64,000 nt of DNA, from contig NC_051088.1 in assembly GCF_901709675.1 (NCBI RefSeq), positions 25,207,193 through 25,271,192 on the forward strand, written 5' to 3'. Position 1 is the stretch's first letter. Each line of letters opens with the position of its first letter. Under the pieces are notes generated by a model. It was not told the origin of the DNA. It worked only from the letters and a program-made list of their open reading frames with translations, and made no database searches. Below, one piece after another: positions 55,001 through 64,000 of the stretch. The translations under genes were made by a program, and so were the position numbers. The DNA comes from Syngnathus acus (Eukaryota > Chordata > Actinopteri > Syngnathiformes > Syngnathidae).

Positions 55001-57999
55001 GACATCTGCAGAATCCTGGAGGGAATTCAATAGTTGTGTTGACAACCCTCCCATACCCCTCTTTGTCAAAACACAAATGTTTCGGTGTTCAACAGGATGT
55101 GGACCAGCGCAGATAACCCATGGTCTCGTTTTCATCGACATTTTCTCCCACTTTTCATTTATCTGCTCGGCTTTCGTTCAAATAAAAAAAAGATACGTAT
55201 ATATTGACTCCTCCGTATCGTTAACATTGCTAACACTGTTTCGGAATCAGTTGTACATGTTTCACTTCTTAGGGAAGAGGCCCAGTTGAAAGGAAGTTCA
55301 TGGAGGTCAGTAGCTCAGAACCGAGGAACGAGAGTTGTTACATGAAACTACCGTATCACCATTTGAGTTTCTGTCGCTGACCACATCTAGTCGTATGCCG
55401 TCGCCATGGTAACAAATGGGCAAGCTCGCCATGGTTACCTGGCTAAAATGATGCACAGCATTCAGCGTGTGTTACTTCATGTGTTTATTCAATGAGTACC
55501 CATGTGGAAATTTTATAACCAAGCAAATGAATTGTGAATGAAATGTCAGTAGCTAGCTACATGGCACTTGTGAGTCTGCGAGTCGCACAAGTCTATCACA
55601 ACACCCAAACAGTCAAGAGAACTCGACTAAAATGGAAATCTCAAATTCACGCGGCGGCACACTCACTTCAGTATTCATCCGAACAAAGACTTCAGTTGTG
55701 ATTATGATTTCAGGCAAATCCATTTTTTTGCTCGTCTTTTCAAGAGTAAAAATAAGGTCTTTACGTAAGTCTACACACCCTTGTATAACTAGGGATGTGG
55801 CTGTGTTCAGGATTAAACAATCGCGTTCAAACGCAAGTACCTCTGATTACCTTAAATACATTTCTAATATTATTTTTGCTTTCTTGTAGAAAGGCTCAAG
55901 TTCCAGCCAGAAAAACAGCAGGATGCTACCATCACCATGCAGGTATGATGTTCTGTTGTATTTGTACTGACAAAACATAATATGGCCAGTTCATGAATGA
56001 ATCAAGATGATGACCTAGTAAGGAGTAAAAAATAAATAAATAAATACTCCTATGTGTTTTAGATGCTGATAACTAAAAAAACCTAACAAAGTATTTCGTG
56101 GCCTCCCGCCACCTGCTGGATTTTTTTTCCTGCAGCTCAGCTGTGCAAGGAAATAATGGAGCTTCCTGTTTTGGAGTTGAAAGTTTTACCTCCTCTTAGC
56201 CAAGTTTCCTCCATGCGAGTATCAAAGGGTGATTTTGCTGACTTGTTATCCTGAAGTTAGGATGAATGAATGAATGAATGAATGACGAAGCCAAAAAAGT
56301 GATGCGGTCATTCAATGATGTGGCGACCTGTGCGCTTTTTGGCGTTGATGATAAATTCCGATCACAAGACTGAAAACATTTCAGCTGTCACTTGTGCGAA
56401 TGGGGTCCCACATGCCTGAATGCCCCGCTGTCTTTTTCAACTGAAGACAGACGCTCTCTGTGTCTTGTTTGCACCCACCCCCCGCCTCGTATAAAGGATT
56501 CAGGCTGACGTGTGCCGACATTCCCTCGCCGCCCCTCCATCTGCAGCATCCCAATCCCAATTGAACCCAAGTAGCGGTTGGGCATCTTTGTTTGTCAATC
56601 TGCCAATGAACCCCCCATGCCGCAATTGTTCCCTCCGCCATTTTGTGCCTCAACACAGGCGCGGTGCCAAGAATGGGTGCAATGAGTGTACAAGGGGCAC
56701 ATGGCGTCACCGTCACAGCGTGGAGGAATTATTCGCCAACGACTCAACTCATCATCATACAGTCAATCCTGATTGAAATAAAGACACAAGTATACTACGT
56801 ATTGTGGGTTCCTATAAACAGCAGAACCTGAGAAGGCCCAGCTTGCTCTGTCATAACTCGGGCCTCTTTTCTCGCAAACCAACCAAATCGTGATGTGGAT
56901 GAGTAACGCGAGCCTCGGCCAGAACGGGTTTGTTTACATTGGCTAAGCTTTCGGCCCACTTGCGCAACATTCGGATGTTGCTCGGACTTTGTAGGCGGGG
57001 TATACCTGATGTGGGAGGGGAGGGAATGTCCGCTATGAGAGGACTCGAGACCCCCTGCCAATTTGCAAACAATAGTGGTGAACCTTTCGTGTGTAGGTCA
57101 GAGCAGGTGAGCGCAATGAAAAGTGCCCCTATTTTCTCTCTCTTATTTATTCTCTCGATTTCATGATTGAACGCTAAGCTTGCAGGATTTCCTAGCAAAG
57201 GCGGGTGGTTAAAAAAATCAAATGGTAGAAAGGGGAATCACTGGAATGAAATGGATGTGAGAATTACTGGGGCCTCTTGCCGAAGATGTAAGCAAAGGAG
57301 TAGTTGGAGAAGGCTGAAGGCTTCAGGAAGAATGGCTGCGACTGTCGCCAAAAAAGAACCCTCACACACCTCCCTCCGCCCACGTCTCGAAAGGTCAGCG
57401 GGGCAAGTTCCCAGAAACAATCGCTCCCTTTCCATAACAAATCTCCCAAACTCTTGCCCCACACTTCAGCGTGTTTCAATGTGTGTGTGTGTGGTCCTGG
57501 TTTCCTTGAATGTCTTTTGATACATTTGGCTTTGAACTGGCGGCCAAATTTCTTATCTTCCCTTTCACTCATGTCATCAGTCCTGCCAACGGTCTCAACT
57601 GAATTGCCAATTTTTAGCTTGACATAAAAGGATTGATATTCATGCAGTTTATATTTTGACATCGTCACATAAGAATGAAACCATTTGGTAAGAAACAAAT
57701 ATCTAGGCTGGAGGAGTCACACACAGAAAGTGGAAGAAATGATCAATCCCAAAGCTCTTCATGAGGATGAGCAAATGTGTCAAAAGAGGCGATTTACATT
57801 CCGTCAAACTAACAGGCTGATGGGATTAGAAGAGCCACACGTTTGCCCACATTGGAGTCCTCGGCAGCATCCGATGGAGGAACAATGGGTCGATGTTGGG
57901 AACCAGCATTCCTAGCTCCGTCCGCCAGGCCAGACACACGAGTCGAGCTAAAGCCATTAGAAGAGAAGCAAATGGTGTGTTGACAGGACAATGCTGCAA
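52091..57999. other. Gene-free region with repeat fragments
   Basis: No gene is supported. It contains a hAT-like end (CAGGGGTGTCAAA) at about 52363, a GCGTGAGGGTCAGTG fragment at 53073 related to 13979-14130, a 20-bp minisatellite at 54291-54410, a weak DNA-transposon remnant at 55760-55945, and an (ATGA)n tract at 56262-56285. Confidence 0.45.
54291..54560. repeat. 20-bp minisatellite inside a hAT-like MITE end
   Basis: Six units of exactly 20 bp (G[T/C]CAAACTCAAGGCCCGGGG) at 54291-54410 continue into a seventh diverged unit and then GCCATTTCCCATGGCCCGTA and TCTCCACTTTTAAC, the interior of the same MITE family found at 29507-29828. Confidence 0.85.
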
Positions 58000-58207
58000 A
58001 ATGGGTTTGTCAATCTGTGTCATTGTAGAGCTCAGTGGATGCAAATGGTTGGAGTCCAAGCCTGGGCTGCTGGGCTGCGGGCCAATAAAGAGGACGAGCG
58101 GGCTCCTCCTCTCGACTTGGAAAGGCTTCGTTTTGGAAAACCTTGTTTTATTTTCCACCTTGCTTTCAGTAGGAGGGACATGCTGGTACTTATCTCTGAC
58201 AGTGATG

Positions 58208-58270
58208 ACTTTGGAGAAGCGTCTTTGGGTTTTTGAAAAACGCGATACAAATTTGATGAATTATTATTAT
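58208..58270 (+). mobile_element. Possible 3' tail of an L2-like non-LTR element or SINE
   Basis: GGGTTTTTGAAAAACGCGATACAAATTTGATGAATTATTATTATC resembles the widespread fish tail with AAGCGCTATATAAAT followed by an ATT repeat. No reverse-transcriptase coding sequence is attached. Confidence 0.4.
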
Positions 58271-61200
58271 CTTCACAAGGGCTCTAGCGTTTACAAATGT
58301 CTATGTGTAATATGGTGGGAAAAGAAATCATCATCGTAAGATACCAAAAATGAACCATATTCAATTAAAAATACAATAATCAATTCATAAACTAAGTTCT
58401 CAAGCATAGGTTTATGCTAAAAAAATCCAAAAGTAATTTTTAATGAATATAATTCAACATATGAATTGAAACTACCTTGAACAATGGAAAAATGGCATAT
58501 GTTGCCTGTGAAAAAGCCTTTTCTTTTTTTTTTGAACACTTCAAACAAAAATTCTCAGTGTTCTGCAGCCGACCTTTTTAAGGAAGTATCCATGAGTCTA
58601 ATCTGCTCAATTTCAGGTCCGCAAACTCTTTCATTGATCTAGTATCCATTATTTATTTGATCTGGACGGCTTCACTATGTAGCCACACAACAGAACAAAG
58701 AGCGTGACAGTACCTCACACAGGCCACTGATTCCCAGCAGGCAGCAGCAGCAGCAGCAAAAAAAAAAAAAAAAAAAAAAATGTCTGAGGGTTAAAGCATT
58801 GGTACACAATAACCCTGGAGGAATTGAAAGATGGAGGTGAAAGCCTGAGCAAAAAGGTCACAAGAAAAGCGGATCTCTTTGCAGACAGCTCTGCTATTTT
58901 CACGGGAACTAGAGAAGTGGATGTCAAAACTGCTGCATACTTTCACAACACGAGACAATAACATCTAAGATCGCAGCCTTCAATCAAAGTGGGCATTTTC
59001 ATGGCGTTGTCACGGAAACCGCAATCGGGCAGATGGCTCCGGGAATCGATGGCTCGGACTCAAAGCGGCCGATCTGTGCACATGCCTCGGACTCAAGGGA
59101 GATGCTTTGGCCTGGCTCCTAGCTTGTGTTTCATGGGTCGCTGATAGCTGACATCATTTAAGAGAACTGAAAAAGACGAAGAAAAAAAAGCCAAGGCCCT
59201 CCTCTGTCAACAAGTTCTCAAAGTGTTTTGGCTCCAGTGAGGTAACTCCAACCGTTGGTATCTCGGTTGCGCTTGTGTCGTCTAATCATCCGAGTCAACA
59301 AACTTTGTAACCCCAAAGCACATTTGCCCTGCCCTGAAACAGTCAAAAGGGTTTGATGTCGAATTTCACAGCTTGGTTTTGATTCTAAAGCTTGGCTGTG
59401 GTATTAATATCCGTCCGTGGAGACAGTCCATCCTCTCTGCAGTCTCCTAACATTATTACCCATCATCCACCAGGATGTACCGTGCCCGCTTGTCATGTTT
59501 GGAAGGAGCCAATCAGTACCCGTCGCCTTATGTAATCACTGCATCCATCCATCCATCCATCCATCCATCCATCCATCCATCCATCCATCCATCCGCAGCT
59601 CCTCACTTTCCACTTCTGTTTTTCGCCACTCCCTCCCAATGACACACGCGCAGGAGCTGGAGCGAGCTGTAATTGTGAACATTCCTGCCTGCCGTGAGAC
59701 AATGTCTGCTCTTGGCCATTCCTCAGACATTCGAGTCAGGCCACGGCAACAGACGAGATACCGGCTAATTCTTCCTTCTGCACTTGTGTCATTAGACTTA
59801 TGTCGTACGTGCGTTCGCAAGAAAAAGCAGAAGCGGTCAAAATACTTCAATAAAAGTACATCATCGTACTTTTACAATTACAATTGTACAGTTATGTGTT
59901 CAAAAACGAACAAAGTCATCAAACGAATGAATGGAGATACCTTTTGATCATTTGTTTTTATTATTTTGATAATTTGGCACAACAACAGAAAAAACCTCTC
60001 AGAGCAAAGTAAGTGTCATCTTTTAATGAACTTACATAGGAAAACTAGCTAGCTAAGCTAGCATTAGCTCAGGCCGTTATGTCATCATAGCGTTGCTAAA
60101 AGTGTAAATTGAAAATGCTAAATTAGCTCAAAATAGCAACTCCAAATCTTTATCTGGATATACTTGTTCCCCCCCAGATTAGACAAGATCGTTTTTTAAA
60201 CACCAGTAGTGTGTGTGTTTTTAGACTTGCACGGTGAAGATAATTTTCGCATGAATAAATGCTAACGTTAATGTACTCATGTTTTACGAGTCCCCCATTT
60301 TCAACGTATTTATCAATCGACCAAAAGCAGTAACACGCTTGCTTATTTTGACCGAGCAAGTGGTGAAAAGTACAGAACAAATACTCAAGTTATGTAGCTT
60401 GTGTTCTTTGTTACTTGTCACGACTGAACAAAGCCAGCCTGGCCAATGCTGGACCTTCAAAGTGGAGGGAATATTTCTGTAGGCACTGCCAAGAGGTTCC
60501 CCTGCTGTGGCAGCTGTCCAACTGATCTGTGGGCATTGCTGCTCATTAGAAAGAAGCCTTTGTTGGTTATTCTGGTCGTGTGCATGTGTGTGGGCCGGTG
60601 ATGTGATGAATGAAGCGTGCCAGGTGAAGAAGGTTTTCCTCCACATGTTCATCAAATGCTTGGCTGCAAGCTATTCATTTTGCTGTCAAAAAAAAAAAAA
60701 TGTTGAAGAAAGTGCAATTGACTTTTGGGGGGTTTTGGTATTATCGTGTTCCTGCATGAAGTCAGCGCTAAAGAATATGGGCTGTTCCTTCCTCTGTTGC
60801 ACTGAAAGCAGCAACCAAATAACCTGGATGCCATTTTATTGTTACCACGTTGAGCGGCTTCTTCTGCTATTTGGCCCTGAGCTTAAGAATCACCCATTTT
60901 TGGTGCAGAGTCGTCATTGTTTTAGGAATGTGGGAGGGTTGTTTGGGAGGCGAGGATTGTCCGGACCGCCGGCGTCCAACTACTCCTTATAACCCTTCAT
61001 TAATATCACGTACAGCTTTATAACAACGCACGTCATCAAATGGGTTTATTGGACATTCACTCCCTTTGTTAACTATGCAGGTATTCCCCCCCCGCTGCTG
61101 CTGATGCAATGTTTTGCGAGCTGTACGCAAGCGGACAATCAGCAAACTGCTTTGTTTTTAATTGGCTTACAACCTCGCAACATGCTTGCAGTTACCAAGG

Positions 61201-62070
61201 GAATTCAAATATGTTTGCTGGGAGGGAGCACACAAGTTTGGCAAATGGCAAGTTGAGCCCGCTCGAGGATATGTTCCATAAATTGGTGAGAAATATAGAG
61301 CAATCATATAAAACAATTTGACATTTGTTAACACATTACAAACATATTTGAGCACCAAAATCAATCACCAGTGTAAACTGTATAGAAGAAGCTTTACGTA
61401 TTACAGTATTTCTTTATTTGTGCCTTTAAGAGGCGGGGCTTAATGGTGGCCAACAGCAACGTGAGCATGAATTTGCTTTCTGTGTTTTACTGTTTTCTCA
61501 ACAACAGAAAAGTGCTTTGGCGACTTTGGCCCCCAAATCCATAAGCACATAGTTAAAAAAAAATGCATGTGCTTAAAACCAATGCGCACTGTATTTTAGC
61601 ATCAAAGATTATTTTGAGCAAAAGAGGAGATGCAGAACTCATCTCCCGCATCTCCACTTCTGCACTCTTACCAAGGAGGAAGTGAGAGCGTTGCCTTCCT
61701 GAGTGATTGGGGTGGGCGCCACTACCTCCAGACTTTACCCAGATGCTTTTCCCCGGTGCGAGCTGAAGCGGCAGAAAGACAGGAAGCGTGACCTGAGCTT
61801 GATAACAGCAGGGGCGGCTATTTGTGACGACCAGTAAACGGAGCGCCGCCTACTGTCTGTTTGGTTTCCTGTTGCTTGTTTGCTTTGAAAGTAAAAGATA
61901 CGGGCTAACCACTAGCATCTACTGTATGTGACCGTCTTATGACGTTTTAAACAACAGGAAGAAAAATCAGGCGAAAAACACATTTAGACAGACAGACAGT
62001 ATACGGAAGAGTACTCAAGCATATATTCTTTATCCTTTGCCAAGAATGATGAATATTACTGCAGCTTATT

Positions 62071-62182
62071 GAGTGGATGGATGGATGGATGGACGGACGG
62101 ACGGACGGATGGATGGATGGACGGACGGACGGACGGACGGACGGACGGACGGACGGACGGACGGACGGATGGATGGATGGAT
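62071..62182. repeat. Compound (GGAT)n/(GGAC)n array
   Basis: GGAT blocks alternate with GGAC blocks over about 110 bp, as GGAT-GGAC-GGAT-GGAC-GGAT. Confidence 0.9.
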
Positions 62183-63864
62183 GCCGATGGAGTAATCTTT
62201 TCAGGGGCTGGAAAGAATAATGGCATTTCCATTCATTTCAACAGAGAAAGATGATTTCATTTCATATGTGTGCTTTGAGTTCCAAGCATGGTCCCGAAAC
62301 AAATGATCATTTTGTAGCTCAAGGCACCATCATATATTGGACTGGACCCCTTCTATTCAAATAACGAATTTCTATAATAATATAAATTCATTGGGAAAAA
62401 AAATGACCCCCCCTCAAAAAAAAAACCGCCATTAAATGTTTTCCCTAAAATTTCGTTATTTTCTACCTAAAATATTGTCGAAAAGAAGTCCAATTGGGCG
62501 GAACCACGAGTATGCGTTGGTCCATTGTGCAGAATTTGCCTCTAATCACATGAGATCAGATGTTAGTGTCATGTCTTCTGGACTCCATCACCGAGGCCCG
62601 AACATTAGGCAAGACGTGGTGATTATTTACTTGGTCGGCAAAACTCAAGATGGCCGACCGACCCGACGACCTCCAGATATTTCAAAGCACAAACGACAGC
62701 AGACTCCACCTTGCTTTTGGTGTGATCAAAACCTTATGTGGACCCCCTTCCTTCCATTCTGACCATTTTGAAGAATTACAGAAAAGAAAATAACAAGGGT
62801 CAACAATTTTCATATTGTCTAGCCAGACATTGCAAAAGAGACTTGGTGACCTGCTTTCAATCTGCTCCTGATGATTTGCCACGTGACCAGGAAGGAATTT
62901 GCAAGGTTGCGCATCAGCATCTGGAGCGTGTGCATGCTCACATGAATACTCCCCATCCTGTTGTGCCTTTCTTGCATTTTTCTCTTTGCATAACTCCCTT
63001 TTAGCTATCTGACTTGCCGACCGCTGGTGTCCTCGAACGTTGCAGGTCTAAAGAATCTCAACTATGGGACATCTGGAATTCCAACGGAAATGACCAGAGT
63101 GGAGGTGACTGAAGACGCAGAAGGAGACTTGGTTACACAACCAAGCTGAATGTGCACTTGGAAACCAGGCAGCCCTTCTCACCAAAGCAGAAATTCATTG
63201 AAAATTCATTGAGATTGAATTGATGAATATAAAAATATAGAATAAAATAACTTCTGTTCTGATCCTTTAAGGCTTACAAACAGAAAGATATCAATTACGG
63301 GCAAAATATTGGACTGCTTGGCAATACTTTGTATCATTTTACAATTGAGAGAAAAATGGCACTCAGGCACTTTATAACAGGATGTGGCTATATATAACTC
63401 GTTAGGCCAAGCTTATATTCAGTTGCTGTGTGTGTGTGTGTGGGGGAGGATTAATGGGAGAACTTTGGATCTGCTCAATGTCATTTTTTTGTGTGGAACA
63501 GAGGCAAGTAAAGTGAATTGTTGGAATTCAGGAATGCATTTAGCAACTAACAACCACGAGTTGCACCTCCACATTTTCGAGTTTTGCAACATCAGACAGC
63601 ATCCAAACCGCTCCATCTCAGTCTTGGTGCTTGGTGGCATGTGTACGTGTCAAGTTGTTTCCGGGGGGGGGTGACCATGACAATGTCTCGCCGATCGCAC
63701 CCTCAAAGTGGGAACTAACGGAACGCGGCAGGAGCGGCAGTCAAAACAGATCAACCTTCGGGGCTGAAATTCAGGGAAAAAAGTTCCTTCCGTCATGTGG
63801 GATCACACTCAAGGTCATGGTGTGTGTGTGTGTGTTTGTTTTGGTGATGAGTGGGCGAGTAGTG

Positions 63865-63924
<60 letters not shown>
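63865..63924. repeat. (CA)n microsatellite
   Basis: About 28 CA units. Confidence 0.95.
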
Positions 63925-63927
<3 letters not shown>

Positions 63928-64000
63928 TGTCAAATGACATTAAGCCCAGCCTCAAAGTGAACCTCCATTTTGCACTCAGCGCAGAGACAATGCTTTCCAC

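Larger units (their letters stand above)
58271..64000. other. Gene-free region with microsatellites
   Basis: No gene is supported. Repeats: (CAG)n plus A23 at 58737-58780, (CATC)n at 59541-59595, a compound (GGAT)/(GGAC)n array at 62071-62182, a GT run near 63428-63441 and (CA)n at 63865-63924. Confidence 0.5.

Noticed and set aside
55760-55945. Fragment with CTACACACCC and a segment resembling Tc1-type transposase coding sequence
   Set aside because: Too short and degraded to assign to a family or to define ends.
62071-62182. Regular GGAC/GGAT units considered as a CRISPR-like or regulatory array
   Set aside because: There are no spacers; it is a plain compound tetranucleotide microsatellite in a eukaryotic genome.

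Overview
The window is animal nuclear DNA, almost certainly from a teleost fish. The genes have many short exons with GT-AG introns. Orthology and gene grouping are vertebrate, intergenic distances are short, and introns are full of dinucleotide and tetranucleotide repeats, fish-type tRNA-derived SINEs and hAT-like MITE fragments. I cannot name the species; a compact percomorph genome fits.

Layout from left to right: (1) 305-1278 (+), the 3' half of a type II keratin gene, recognised by exon sizes of 96, 165, 126 and 221 bp and the helix-termination motif; (2) 1763-2140, a solo LTR with a 6-bp target-site duplication; (3) 3485-4534 (-), gpbar1, the membrane bile-acid receptor; (4) 7871-10247 (-), aamp, a complete 11-exon WD40 protein of 410 aa; (5) about 14.7-40.19 kb (+), hdac4, a class IIa histone deacetylase with 25 coding exons and 1087 aa, plus a probable CpG-rich non-coding first exon near 15.2 kb and a 3'UTR of about 2.5 kb; (6) 43972-48701 (+), prps2, 7 exons and 318 aa; (7) about 49.95-52.1 kb (+), a thymosin beta-4 gene (tmsb4x-like) with a non-coding first exon and 44 aa; (8) 52.1-64 kb, no gene that I can support, only repeats.

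For aamp, hdac4, prps2 and tmsb4x I joined exons by hand at GT/AG boundaries. All frames close exactly, and total lengths agree with the vertebrate families. Two neighbourhoods known in other vertebrates are visible: aamp-gpbar1 (human 2q35) and prps2-tmsb4x (human Xp22). In human, TLR7 and TLR8 lie between PRPS2 and TMSB4X; here only about 1.2 kb separates the two genes and no TLR is present.

The genes are independent units rather than a pathway: a cytoskeletal filament, a bile-acid GPCR, a WD40 migration/ribosome-biogenesis factor, a transcriptional corepressor, PRPP synthesis and an actin-sequestering peptide. I found no previously undescribed system. The most interesting points are regulatory and structural: miR-1/206 and miR-140 type sites in the hdac4 3'UTR, two hdac4 acceptor sites made directly from (TG)n repeats, expanded glutamine tracts in Hdac4, missing TLRs between prps2 and tmsb4x, a 20-bp minisatellite grown from the end of a hAT-like MITE, and a perfect 119-bp intronic duplication.
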